Assembly (NCBI GenBank): GCA_021030905.1
Contig: JAGFMI010000003.1
Location: forward strand, 186,001-250,000
DNA: 64,000 bases
Source: Pyrenula massariospora
Lineage: Eukaryota; Ascomycota; Eurotiomycetes; Pyrenulales; Pyrenulaceae
Reading direction: 5' to 3'
The notes below the pieces were generated by a model. It ran no database searches. It saw nothing but the letters and a program-made list of their open reading frames with translations, and was not told the DNA's origin. Positions 47,338 to 59,572 of the stretch are shown here, in pieces; position 1 is the stretch's first letter; every line of letters begins with the position of its first letter. The translations under genes were made by a program, and so were the position numbers.

Positions 47338-49047
47338 TTTTATATCTCCAGCCTGGCCCTTTGTGATAGTCGATGAGAAAAAGTGCCGTAGCAATGAGAC
47401 ATAACCCGCTCAGAAATGTGCATGTCCATCCTATGCCAATTGCGTCTATGAGGTCTTGCAGGAAGGCCACCATGATAGCCGCTAATGTGCACCGAACTAT
47501 GTTGCTCGAAGCCTGGGCAGCTGCTGGTGACCGGTGATTGATGTCCACCAATAAAGTATTGTAGATCTTCGAATTGTTGGCTTAACCACAAAGCCGGTGG
47601 CGACAGGGTGGAGCGAAACTTACATTGAAGCAGGATTGCATACAAAGACCTACAATGAACTGAAGGCAAAGCGCTAAGGCGAGACTCTATCTCGGTCAGC
47701 CCAATTCCGCATTTGATATTTTGATAAACGCTGACCTGGTGGTACTGCAGTACCCATCCATAAGCCAGAACGGCGGATGCGATCAGGAGGATCGGCGCCC
47801 ACATTATGACGAGGCGAGCCTTTTCAATCGGGAACCTATCCAAATCATCTCCAAAAACTTTGTCTGTAGGAAAACCTCGCTTGGTTCTCGCGTTCCGGTA
47901 GGCTGTGTCCATTACCTTACCGAAAAAGAAGGTGTTGAGTGCTCCACCGACTCCAAAGGGGAGGTATATGAGACCTGCTTGCCATTGGTTGAGCCCGTAG
48001 ATCTCAATGCATAGCGTCGACAGAGAGGTGCAAATGCAAGTGTAGACGAGGTACAAAATGCCAGCAGCGAGGATGACAATCGCGTTGTCCCTGCGACCAA
48101 GTATGCGCAGAGATATCATTGGATTTGGAATACGCCATGCAGGCCGTGAAGGGATCTCGCTTTCCCTCCAGTGGCACATATGAGTCCCAACTGGCAGCCT
48201 CAGAAACACTGGAGGCTTGACTGATCCATTTCCGACAATGTTCCGAGAGGTTTCCGGTAGGAGAAGGATAATCATGATAAGACATGCCCCTGAAGCAATG
48301 GATAGAAACCAGAAAATCCACGTCCAGCTCGCAGCGTATGCTATTGTCCCTCCCAGGATGGGGCCAAGACTTGGTGCAGCCGTGATACTCATGAGGATAA
48401 GCCTGGAACTCTCTGCATCTCAAAGTAGGACCTACCCAAAGGAGAAAACGCTGACAAATGACCCTCTTTCTGCGGGAGACGCTATATCAGTGATTACGCC
48501 GTATGCAATCGAAAATGTACCTAAAGCCATCAGCAGATGTCGTAAGAACAAGCCGAGAAGGCATGCCTGAGATCCCAAAGCTTTGCAAAATTCGGAGACC
48601 TAGTAGCGCGGTAAATGACCTTGACATAGCAATGCCAATGTTCGCTGCAAGATAAAGACTTAAGCAGACCGTATAAACTGTCCGCCGGCCCAGCACATCT
48701 GCAGCATCCCCAATCAACGTCGGCGCTATCGTTGCTACTGCCATGTAAGAGGTAACAGTCAAATTGATCTGCGAAATAGAGACAGACAAGGCTTGGGACA
48801 AGAGACGCAGAGCCGGATAGTAAATGAAGCTGCTAACGGTCGAGAAGAAGCCGGCATAGGAGATAATAGCCACGATGCACCATTTCTCTGCTTTGGTGAA
48901 GACTGAGTAGACATCTTTGTTAGCGCACGGGTCTACCTGGGCTTTCGCAGCCTCCGCTGTACCGGCGTCAACGAGAGCACTGTGTCCTGCGGTTCCGCCC
49001 TGAATGTGAATCGCGGACTCAGAGGCAGCTTCGGGACCCCCATCCAT
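47309..49047 (-). CDS. MFS multidrug-type transporter (DHA1-like), 512 aa
   Basis: Five exons: 49047-48567, 48520-48436, 48387-47736, 47686-47624 and 47566-47309. Introns are 46, 48, 49 and 57 nt; the first is a GC-AG intron (donor GCATGC, branch CTGAT, acceptor TTTAG). The N-terminus is hydrophilic, followed by twelve predicted membrane helices. MFS landmarks are visible: DAADVLGRRTVY between helices 2 and 3, RILQSFGISG in helix 4 and PSLGPILGG in helix 5. This fits proton-coupled drug:H+ antiporters of the fungal DHA1 type; the substrate cannot be read from sequence. Its last 29 bases overlap the 3' end of the convergent STAND gene. Confidence 0.9.
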
Positions 49048-50521
49048 GACAGACGTTTAGCGCTTCGATTTGAATGGCAACACCCAATTGTGAGATGCTG
49101 CTCAATTTCAAAGCGGGAATTGGCAACCGGTCAGCTCCGCTGACAGAAGACGCGCCAAATTTCTGCGGACAATTTTACAATGAATCATCGCATATCAATA
49201 ATAGCTGCGAGTGTTTGTCTTTTTCTTTCGCCCCGAAACTGGCTGAAGAGGTTTGAGGTCTGCCAACTCCACGCCAACACCACATCGCGAATTTGAAGCG
49301 GTGGAAGCCTTCACTCGTGTTGACCGGTATTCTTCTGGTAGAGGCTAGCGCAGGATAGAAATTCAAGCAAACATTGAAATAAAGCGCGACTTACGCGAAT
49401 GACAGAGAACGAAGAGCGGGGACTAACTCTCTAGCCTTAACTGTGACTATCGCCGACGTACAGACAGGGGTTCAAGCTCCCAATTAGGCCGAAGGGCTTA
49501 GGGTCTGGCCTACAACAAATGTCCTGCCGCCGGATACAACACTTTCGATCGATAATGTCTTTTGCAACAGAAAGCTTTCCACTACAACAATCACTGTTCA
49601 GGAAGTCTGCAATATGTCTAATACTGTCGCCATCACTTACGAATCATGCTGCCAATTGTTGGTTACACGAGCAGACATCAACATCGCCGTACATGCAGTG
49701 AATGAGGGATCCAGCTCTCTATCAATAATATCATAATACTAATACATCTATCACAAGCTTGAGTTGATAACTTCATAACGAGTCCAACATGCTACAGTAG
49801 TGTGATATCTAAGACTTATGAGATACATGCTCGGTCGGCCTAGAGGAGTCGGTTCGGCGACTTTCGCCTTCTAGCGCCGGTGGAACATTGTGAACCTTTG
49901 GGTCCCTTGCAGCAGAGCTCGAGTGGGCGCCAAATTAGGTATTCTCCACATACTTTTACAAGCTGGAAACTTCCGGCGTAGTTGGGAAGTAAAAACGAGT
50001 GACATTTCGCACGGACCTCGTGCACGGATCGGATCGCTTGATTGAGTCAATGACCAGGTACAAGAAATGTACCTGGCGAACCGCGTCAGTATGAGCTAAT
50101 TAGTGGTTGGAATGCATGCACAAAATAGTGTATGTCTAATCATACTTCGAGAAGAGGCTAAGCGAAGGGTGGGATGGTCGGCGGGCCGCGACTGCAGTCT
50201 CCTGCAGGGCAGAGTCTGCGCACGGGAAGCTTGCGAGACGGGAACTCGATGCAAGAAAGAGCTGAAACATTGTGGCGTAAAAATACGCTTGTCATAGCGG
50301 GATGTCAAGATAGCTGGCCGTTTGACGTGCAGAACGCGCCGATCATGCTGTCAATCCTCGGCCCCCACCATATTGGTTTTTCCGCTCGATACAGAGTAAT
50401 ACGCGCAGAAATCAACAACTATTTTCCTAACGTGGTATTTATTCCGCACAAGTTCTATCGCAGTCTACTTAGTAGCGTCTCCAGCAGCACCAGTGGCGAA
50501 GAGGTGTCATGCACCCTCCGT
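49048..50521. other. Gene-poor stretch, nothing identified
   Basis: About 1.5 kb between the start of the MFS gene and the 3' end of the rhodopsin-domain gene. No open frame has recognisable features. Confidence 0.5.
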
Positions 50522-51987
50522 CTACAATCTCGAGATCATCGTTTCCAAATCCACCGTCCTCTGGCTAGCCAAGGGCAGGCCGTGCCTCTGCGGCCGATAG
50601 CCGTAGGACGATTGGTGATAAGCATCTGGCAAAGCCTCGACGTGTGTCTCCCAATGGCTGCCGTTCCACCCAGTATAGACGCCGCGCTCTCCGAGCGGGA
50701 TGGACTTCTCAGTAGTGGGTAGCGCAGTGAGCGGGTCTGTCGAGAGACGACCGGGTCCGTCTGAAACATTGATATTGCTTTTTCCTTGACTTGGACTCGA
50801 TGAGCTTGTTGTCCCGCTCCTGGTGGCATGGGTGTAGCTGTAAGTTGCTGTCTGGTCCTGTTTGAGGAGGAAGCGGAAGAATCGCGGGAGGACGGGAAAG
50901 CAGCCGACGAGGATTACGGTGGCAAATTCGGCGTGGCTATGTCGCTCGAGTTAGAAACTAATAAGGCTTAGTGATGCTTCTTCAATATACTTACGCCCAC
51001 AGTCCCACGGGAGCTATTGCCCAAGTAACATCCTGCGTCTGCGTGAGCCCGGCACTATATGCCAGACGAACGACGCTGGCTATGCATACACTGCGAAGGA
51101 TCAGCGAGGAATGGTAGATCGAGCAGGTATGACATACAATGAGCCTGTCGCGAAGACTGCGCCAACCGACAGTTTAAGTTTTGCTGGCATATGTAGCTGG
51201 GAAACTCCTAAAAGAGGTAGCAAAAGAATGGTGAAGTCGGAAACCACGTTGATGCTGGCTGAAGCAACGATCGATCCCTTGATCGATAAACATTTTCCTG
51301 GCAACTCGGGGTTCATGATCTTGGCGCGCGGCCAACAAGCGAAGATGCAGGTGAAGTCAATGGCGATGCCAGCGAGTACATTCAGCACTATTAGCACCTG
51401 GACTCCCCTGAGAACGAGCTGGTTTCGCGAAAATATTCTTTTGATTTGGAGGAGAATGGCCACTTTCGCCGAGACCATGGCCGGGCCATAAACGATTTCG
51501 GTGATGTTTGAAAGCTCAAGTATCATGTCAGTCTGTCTCCGCATTATCGTGGGAATGGGAATAGCCTACAAGGGAAACTCTTCCAGCCCCGGCAATCGAC
51601 ACGTTCCATTGATGCCGTCCTTGACCTGCGTTTCCGGCCGCAATCATCACACCGGCGAAGGAAACGTAGCCAGCCTAGCACAGTCATGAAGGCGACAAGC
51701 AAGGCGGGTCTGAAGACTCACTTGCGCAAAGAGAAGTAGATCTAGCAGAAAGTTAGTCTATGTTGCGGTGTAAAGGTATAGGTCAGCATACAGTCTTCTA
51801 TCTGCATTCGTCGTAGGATGTACGCCTTGGTGAAAGTTCTAGCGGCCAGAAAACAAATAGTCAAGGTCAAGCATATTGAGACAGTGAGAATCAGATACGG
51901 CTGCAAGGTATATGAATGCAGAAAGTCTGGGATGACACCTAGCGGAGGTTTCAATGCCGGCGTAGTATAGACGTCAAGTTTTCCCAT
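50522..51987 (-). CDS. Fungal rhodopsin-domain (PTH11-like) integral membrane protein, 402 aa
   Basis: Six exons: 51987-51792, 51741-51722, 51674-51570, 51514-51138, 51090-50995 and 50936-50522. Exon 2 is only 20 nt. Seven membrane helices are predicted, with the family landmarks GQGRHQWNV after helix 2, SAKVAILLQIKRIF in helix 3, NPELPGKCLS in the external loop, SINVVSDFTILLLPL in helix 5 and TWAIAPVGLWAHAEFATVI leading to helix 7. The C-terminal tail is Ser/Thr-rich and presumably cytoplasmic. This is the large Pezizomycotina rhodopsin-domain family (includes SAT20/PTH11 relatives); a surface-sensing role is possible but not shown for most members. The fourth exon could alternatively start at 51532 (37-nt intron), adding six residues. 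Confidence 0.87.
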
Positions 51988-53252
51988 TCTCTTCACCGTA
52001 ACAGCTGAAATTTTTCAACGTGTGCCCAGAGACAAGGTATACACCATGGAAACTTTGATACCAGGGCATTGGAACAACTACTACCTTATAACTCGAAGGA
52101 GTACTAGGGAGGCCCTCCACAAGATGCACGCGAAGGTTTGTACCCATAGTGTGCTCTCTTCAGAAACGAGTACTTGGAGATGAGAACCAAGTTGCGGAGA
52201 GGCAGGTCCACAGACCACCCAAAAATCCAATTGGATGAAAAGTAGTGTACACCAGAGTGAATTGGGACTGCCGGAAAAAGAAAGCTGATGATAGAAAACG
52301 TGCATTCGCTCATCCTTGCATCGTTGGGGTAGTAGCACAACACCAAAAGAAGCTCTGATGGACAGGCTCTCTCACCCACCGGCTGAGGAGCCCGTCGTCC
52401 ACTTTGATAGTGGCAGTATTCGCAACGTGCTATTCTCTGCTTACTACATTTCACATCCAAGGCAAATGCGGATGCGTACCCAGCCGTCGTGTCGGAAGAC
52501 GCCTTGCTAGAACGGCACGTTGTAGGAGCAAGAAACGGGAGAAAAGGTGTGGCAGCGGCGACATCCGTCTAAAAAATGGCCCCCAAACTTTCGGAGTGTT
52601 TTGGACCTTCGGACACCCTTCAACCCCCCACCACCTTTTACTGCCAACGGCATAAGCAAGCGAGGCAAGTATGGTTCGGCTCGGTTGTCTCGCTATGGAA
52701 CCCAACGGTCTCTCAGAAAGCGACCCCGACCATTCCGTCTTAGCTATAGAGAGCGCATTGCGCCTCCGAAATCGCTATTCACAAGGTGATCGTGTTGCTT
52801 TGTAGCGCCGCTGAGATATTGCCGTGTTGTCCCTCCTGTGTAATGGAGAGCTTACCTTTCAAAGTCCCTACCTAACTACATTGATTGCCGCATTTACCAG
52901 ATATCGATCGCATGATCGATTTTTTTGAACATACCCCGGACGCGAAAGAAGCTTGGTTTATTCTCAGAATGATGCATCCACATGTACACAGTTTCTAACT
53001 AACGGCCCTCTATTTGATTCGGCATTTATGAAAGAATATTTGATTCGGCATTTATGAAAGAATATTTGAATTCATGGTTCGCCGCTTCAGATACTCTGTC
53101 GCGCAGTCTTCAATCCTCTCCTTATTTACAAATTTCTTTTCGCAAAAGTAATCTTCGGCTGCAATTAGTTGTCCCTGGCTTTTTACATCTGCAACTGTCA
53201 GCAATTATTTCAGGTCCTTTAACTCGCTACAAACATCCTATATCAAGATCAA
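51988..53252. other. Gene-poor stretch
   Basis: Nothing coding is supported. It holds a 26-bp tandem duplication at 53012-53063 and a C-rich run near 52620-52645. Open frames of 64-118 codons have no features. Confidence 0.45.
53012..53063. repeat. Perfect 26-bp tandem duplication
   Basis: The unit ATTTGATTCGGCATTTATGA followed by AAGAAT occurs twice back to back, and the first six bases of a third copy follow. The copies are identical, so the duplication is recent or under correction. Confidence 0.85.
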
Positions 53253-54498
53253 TCAGATACGGTCAAAGGCTCCATTCTTCGCCCGTTCCTCATCCTGAGC
53301 CAGCCGCCAACCGTTGTCTTTCATCATTGCTAGCAGGACAAAGAACATATAGTTATCCACATTGTTGAGTCTTCTACTTGGAGGCAAGGCCACAATATTT
53401 TTCCAGCCATAGGCCCTCGCGCCAGAGGGATTATTAGTGTCCAAAGGTTCATCCTTAACTAGTAGTCAACGGTCAATATTGGGCTGTTAGCCAAGGGAAG
53501 ATGTATCATGGCTTACGGCGCCATGGTGGTAGATGGAATGCCTGGAAACTTTTAGTACGGAACAGTGAGCTAGAGCAGAAGCAGTGATCAACGGACCTCG
53601 TGTATGATGACACCAGAAGTTAGTTGTATTAAGAAGTCGATCGGAGCTGTTGGGCCGAATTCATTACGGGCGAAAGACCTCTCGAAGTTGGCTCTACGTG
53701 GTAAAGCGCTGAAGGTGGAGAATGTGTTCCTACTCGTCAAATGTGCATCGCAGATCTGGTGAGGGGTGTCTAATTAGCAATCTGGACAGCACATGGATCG
53801 TTAACAGACGGTGGTAGTAGCTCTCAGTGGCTGCCTATAAGATCCAGAAATTTTCGTTTTACATGTCGCAGCCTTTACGTTCCTTCCGTGGCAGCCCCAA
53901 GGCGTGCTCATTCCAACTCCGTCACCAGTGTCTATGAAATCCTGGAGTTGGTCATGTCCTTCGGTATTGGTGGATAAAGGTCCAGGCCGCTCTATCTGAG
54001 GCTTGTAAGGTGCGGGAGGCATCGGGATAGGGTCACTTCGAAGTATCCACCGAGAATTCCCGCGTGGATCTACATGGTCGTTATCACAGAAGTATCGATA
54101 ATTTGATAGGCTTCTATCGTTGCTTGGTTCTGGAATAATTCCAGATATACCAAGCCTCCCTGTAGGATGACCTAGAACATCTACAGTCTTTCAGACAACG
54201 ACTTGAAAGTTTGAGTAGAGTGACTCGCTTACGTACCGAGAACTTTTCGGACTGTTTGATCGTACAGATGCTCTGGTGGCGAGAAAATACGTTGAAAGTA
54301 TTCGCGTTGTAACGGATCATTCGAGACTAATCGATCCGCAGCAGCACTCATGCTTTTTAATGCTTCGTTAATGGCATCTGGAACGCGGGAGCCAAAGCGA
54401 TGACAGCTTATGTCAACCCAATAGGTATAAGGCTCTCCACAGACTGCTAATTTAGCGAAGACGAGCGTAGACACAAGAAATGAGAAGAAATTATGCAT
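53253..54498 (-). CDS. Secreted HExxH metallopeptidase-like protein, 340 aa
   Basis: Five exons: 54498-54237, 54180-53810, 53755-53597, 53541-53517 and 53458-53253; introns of 54-58 nt. ATG 54498 starts a signal peptide (MHNFFSFLVSTLVFAKLAVC). The next part (YTYWVDISCHRF, YRYFCDND, TICDAHL) matches a fungal secreted family related to deuterolysin/lysine-specific metallo-endopeptidases. The zinc motif HEAFH spans residues 263-267 and is assembled across the exon 3/exon 4 junction. Downstream, AYGWKNIVALP and NNVDNYMFF fit the family's GTXXXYG-like and Asn-Ala-Asp-Asn-Tyr regions. It probably acts outside the cell as a protease, although activity is inferred. The N-terminus could extend to Met 54579, which is less likely. 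Confidence 0.8.
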
Positions 54499-55216
54499 TA
54501 CTTCTAGAAAACAGCATACAAAGAGGCCTATGTCAAAATGAAGACTAATAGAAATGCAAAATAAAGACGTTGCGACCACAGACTACTTCGGTCTTTGAGA
54601 AGCACACATAGGCGGCCATAGGGAAGAAAAGCAACGATGCGCTATCGCGGCTAGAGCCAACGACTGCGAAACAATTCTTGATTCAATCTCAAATGGCCGA
54701 GTAATGTCTTTCGGCCGATCGATCTGGAAACCCTGAACGTCACGAGACGTGTAGCAAGGCGAAGCAATTTGTATTCACGTCACGTGATAAAGAAAGCATG
54801 GAACAAATTTAACCCTCGGGTCAGGGCATTATTACACAAAATTTCTCGAGAACGGGTGGTCAGGCGAGGCTTAAAAAATTCCCGAGATTGATGTTAGAAC
54901 GAATTAGTTGGATCTGATGTAAATGAAGGGAAAGCTAAGGTACCTACGGGGTAAAAGTCTCAAAGAAAAATTCCTCGTTCCTCAGTTCACGACTCAAAGC
55001 TCAAAATTGATAATGCCGGCTATCTGACAGATATCTTTCACGTAGTATGAGACTTTCGTTGACTGTATATCTCGTAACGTAGGGTTGCGGACCTGGGGCT
55101 GCCAGTCCAAAATTCATGTCAGCCGCCTCATCTCGAGTCAATCAATAAGTTTCATCAATGATCTCAACTGTACTCCATGGAAAGACCGTATGATTGTCCG
55201 GTGCGGCCTCTCCGCT
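54499..55216. other. Intergenic stretch, nothing identified
   Basis: Contains ACGTCACGTGA at 54776-54786, a CACGTG E-box-like palindrome. No coding feature was seen. Confidence 0.4.
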
Positions 55217-57118
55217 TCAAAATGACCTCCATATTCTCTGCACAGCTATACAAATCGCTGACCTTCTCCCTTCCAACCCAGAGTACCCGTCGGTGGCCGT
55301 AGTGTTATCGTGGTCCTCATTACTAACAGCGTCACCGTTAACCCCATGCGCCATAGTGGCAAGCACGCTGTTTCTCAAAGTCGGAATTCCCCAACGCCAA
55401 CTCTGCCACAGTCAGCAGTAAGAACACCAAGGATGCAAGCACCATAATGAGTGGAAGTAGCAGCCTTTGCCAGCGGACATCAATGTAGGATTGTAGAGCG
55501 ATGGCTGTGCCATTTGCAACCAAGGGAGACTTGAGCCGCATGTTGTTGGTCATGGCTGTGGCGACACTGCTCATCAGTTGCGGGAATCGGTCTGGGCCAT
55601 TATTGAAGATGGCCACCATGATCTCGCTAGAGAACTTATGGGGTTGGTGCCCCCTCCTGTACCGTTCCCAATAAAGAGTTTCGAAAAAGTAGCCGTTGAA
55701 ACTTTTAGGAAGATTTTCGTCCACGGTGAAAGTAAGGTTCGCGCCTAAGGTGATATGATCCTGAGGAAGTTCAATGACGATATCATCGTTCCCGATGCCT
55801 TCAAGGGAGATCGTTCTGTGGTCAGATACAATCTGCAGGCTCGGTTTTTCTGTAAAGACTCCGTTGGAAACTTCGTCGGCATAAGTGTGGACGCAGAAAT
55901 AAAATACACAGTCAAAACATATTGTGTTGTCCAGTATCGATTTGGAACAATGGGAAATACTCTTGATGTATTCTAATGAATATCCTTCTCCTCCGCCTTT
56001 CGCGTCTGGATCGTTGATGGAAACATTTCCCAAAAGCACCGACACATTGAGGAAGGATTGATTTGAAAAAGGTATGTGCTCATTCAGCGGTTGGTAAATA
56101 GCGAGCGGAAGTAGAAGGGACATGTTGAGTATGTTGTAGAATAGATCATTCTCTAATAAATATCCTTCGCCACTGGCCAGTTACAATCCGTTTGGAAGCG
56201 TGGGGTGATAGATACAGTCCGGTGGTGGGCCTAGCAGTAGTTCTGCTGACGCACTAGTATTATGGAATGGCACGCAGGTCTTATTAATGTTTGCGTGACG
56301 TCAACACACTTTGAACAGACCGCAAGTGATGCGTATATTGGAAACGTGCAATTCCCCGAAGCACATTGAGCGTTAACAGCGGTACCCATATATGACAGAT
56401 TCAAGGACATGAGACTACCGTAGACAGCCGCTCTCATGGAATATTCTGGGCCGAAGCTCCATCCAAAGGCGTTTTCAGTTTCCATAGTTTGATCATGTAG
56501 CCCATAGTATTGGGCAAATGGTACCGACGTAGCAGAGTTAACTTTCCGGAGGGGATACGTAATCGCTTGCTGTACGAAGGGACCAGACGCCAGGGCAAGC
56601 AATGACATTATAGCTCCGAGAGAAGCAGTGTGCCAGAGCTTTAAGTGAAATAAGAATATCATAGCACCAAGAGGACCTCGAGAAGCCTTATCAAATAATT
56701 GAAATGTTTCCAATGATCTTCTGTGACGGTAATACCAAGCCCACTTCAGTTGACTTAAAGCAGCTCCAACGGACAGCATTACGGATCCCTTCATTATTGT
56801 CACGATGGTCGAAATCACTGTGTTCAAGGAAATACTGCAAGCCCAGTCAGAACCAGGTCTGTTTTTGTATATCCCAAGTATGACAACAATGCTCGCGAAC
56901 GAAGCGCAGGCAATAAGCAAGGAAACGCACTCAGACGCCCAAGAATCTTGAACGAGCCATTTCCCGAGGAACTTGGCTTTGTATAAAGTCTTTTGAAGTA
57001 GAAGTTGGGGTAATAATCCTCTAACGTGTGTAATTACTTTGGGATTGTTGTGCATGGCCAGTGTGGTCAGTGAGGCCAGCGGACGACAGATTGTTTTGCC
57101 TCGCCATAATGAGAGCAT
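55217..57118 (-). pseudogene. DUF3176 family membrane protein, decayed
   Basis: From Met 57118 the frame carries the DUF3176 core: first helices ECVSLLIACASFASIVVI, SQLKWAWYYRHRRSLETFQLFDKASRG, then FVQQAITYPLRK and CASGNCTFPIYASLAVCSKC. Near 56295 the conserved continuation (NKTCVPFHNTSASAELLLGP) shifts to another phase, as if one base were lost. In that phase a TAA at 56181-56183 interrupts NGL-LASGEGYLLENDLF. The frame then runs through CFDCVFYFCVHTY and the last helix LLLPLIMVLASLVFLLLTVA. Near 55397 the ending (GIPTLRNSVLATMAHGV) again changes phase, fitting a two-base loss in a GAGAG run, and reaches a stop at 55217. Three separate lesions argue for a decayed gene rather than missed introns. 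Function of intact members is unknown. Confidence 0.7.
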
Positions 57119-59572
57119 TTCCGTGTGAATAATATGCAGATTTGAAGTTCACAGAGCTATCTCAAATCTGGCTATAGATTTCTTTCTAGTTCTCTCAAAA
57201 TGAGCGAAGAGCAAGACCTGCCACATCATGGAGAGGACCAATTCTGGAATACTCCGAAGGCTCTTCCATTAAAAACATGCATACGAGATTTACCTTTTCA
57301 GAGGAACAGAGTTTTGTGAGATGCAGCGCATCAACTAGGATTCCCTGCAGCAAGAATGGGGGCCAGACGCTTTCGTATTGGCATGGCTGCGATAACCAGC
57401 TACGAGGTCAGAAGATACTAGGCGTCAAAGGCACTTGCCATAAGAGTCCAGGATCGACAAGCTAGGACATAGAATTCGGCGACTGTCTATGTTCTAACCT
57501 TGTTTGCGGTCAGGATCCAGCGGAGCTGCGGGGTTATTAAGCATGATCATCGTCAGTTTTGTACCGCACTTTCCTTAGGACTCGTCTAACGGCTTGAGAA
57601 CTGAAACATCAAGCGAGGGCATCGCCGTCAACAACCCAACTAGCATCGCCGCGTAGCAGGCTGACGGGGTACGATAACAATTTATAGTCGTGCCGTCTGT
57701 TAGCATCACCGGCGTGTAAATACTTTCGCTGGGACTCATGTCATAGCACCTGAGCCTACAGACGTAGCTAGCGCTTCTGCCGTGTTGTTAATGTCCATAA
57801 AGCCCGGGCCTTAATTGTAAAGTTCGAACACATCCGCAACAGCAAATGTCAACCACGGAACAGCCATCTTCTTCCTCCAGCGCGCCGTGTAAACAAATGC
57901 AGACTGATCGATTTAGACCCTAAAAGTCACCCGATGAGTGGCAGGGCGAAGCTCTCTAAGCCAATCGCTGATACCGCCATAAAGAGCATGTTAGAGACGA
58001 CGTAGGCCAGGTTTCGGTTCTGCATTTCAGAGACTGAAGGCCCCGCACCCACCACAGCACTATCGCTGCGTACCCTGCCTAAAGTCTAATGCAAAGACAA
58101 GCAGGCGGTGAGAAAGCTTCTAGTCTATGGGTGGCACGGCCATAAGAACTGCGCCTTATCATTGAGACGCAGTCTTGCCCCCAGGGGGAAGATCGCTGTG
58201 GAGAGATTTGCTGTGGGGGTATCGGCTTGTAAGGGAGTTGAGCGCCGCCTTTTGCGGTGCAAGACATTGACGTCTTGACTACTCCTGATTCCGATTTAGC
58301 GAATGAAATTTTGCTGGCGAGTAAAATACAGAATGAAAGAGCAAACTCAGTGTTGTAGAATGGAGTCTTCCGAATTAATCTAGCCGCTAAGGTTCTAGGT
58401 GCTAAGAGCCCGTAGGATCCAAGAGAGTAGCGTTTCCCCGTGCGTTTCCCCATGCTACTTTATTAACCTACTAAGACGGCATGTTACCCTCCTTTTAACT
58501 CTCCCATTTTTGTTCTCAGCTTGACCTCATTTTTGATAATTTATATGACGAATCGATTAATTCCTCTGTACGACTCTTCATAGGCTTAGATTAGTCGAAA
58601 GTAGTAGCTTTAAGGGCATATCAATGGATCGAATGGTAAGAGGTGCCTCTCCAAAAGAGTAGTATGTGCCATCGCCAGAACTGATCTCATTAAAGACCTG
58701 TTCCTTTTTTAGACTTGAGCACTTGCTGTTTTAGTCTGAGCGATAAGCAAGCTGACTTGAGCCGTAGCTGTGCTCTACTTCCGGTAGGATACCAGATTCC
58801 GGCCTCTGATCAGCCGAGAGGACCCCTTTTCCGGGTGACTCTCCTTGGCAGATCTAGTGCTGGGTTCCCTGTTCCACTCACGAGACCCTTGCTAGAATAG
58901 ATATTGAACCCTCACAGTTTAATGCCCTAATTTTCGTCCCATCGGTTCTCCCTTTTTGTGTTCTGCGGAATTAGCTACAGTTGGCAATCATGTTTCAGCG
59001 TTGCAGGCAAGATGGCTGCCTGTCGCTGACCCATCTATCCGACCAGAACCGACTTGAATGAAACAACAAGAGTGGTCCAGGTAATTCCTTGGTATTGGAC
59101 AACTTGTAAAGGGTGATGACTTTGAGGTATCCTGGATTGAAGAAACCTTGGGCAGTATACCATATGACCTTCCTAAGGGCAGTATCTGAAAAATGAATCG
59201 GAGCAGCGAGTATGAAAGTGTGTTACAGACGTTTTGACTTGCAGCTTCACCTTTTAGACACTCAAAAAGCTCTAGTCCCCATAGTTAGTCCCGCTGTTAT
59301 TCAAGTCCAGATTGTGTGAAGTAAGTATAGCATCACAGTTACTGCAAATTAGAGGTCAAGGAATCTCGATCCACGCACGTCCACTAGAGTGCTGTGTAGA
59401 CGATAATTACATTCACAAGCCGAAACGGCGAAGAGTGATAGTAACAATTAATCTATTTCATGCGGACCAATGGGTGTAGTACTGCGATATACAAGGAAAG
59501 GGCATTTTTCTAGTACACGAGAATCTATGACACTCAAAATAAGTCAGACTTAATGAATACCTGATATCTTCA
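57119..59572. other. Gene-poor stretch with one possible relic
   Basis: On the minus strand around 58060-57945 an open segment reads RNLAYVVSNMLFMAVSAIGL and then ESFALPLIG before a stop, like the last helix of a membrane protein, but no preceding exons were found; a minus-strand frame 58079-58453 nearby is anonymous. The rest holds no recognisable feature. Confidence 0.35.
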
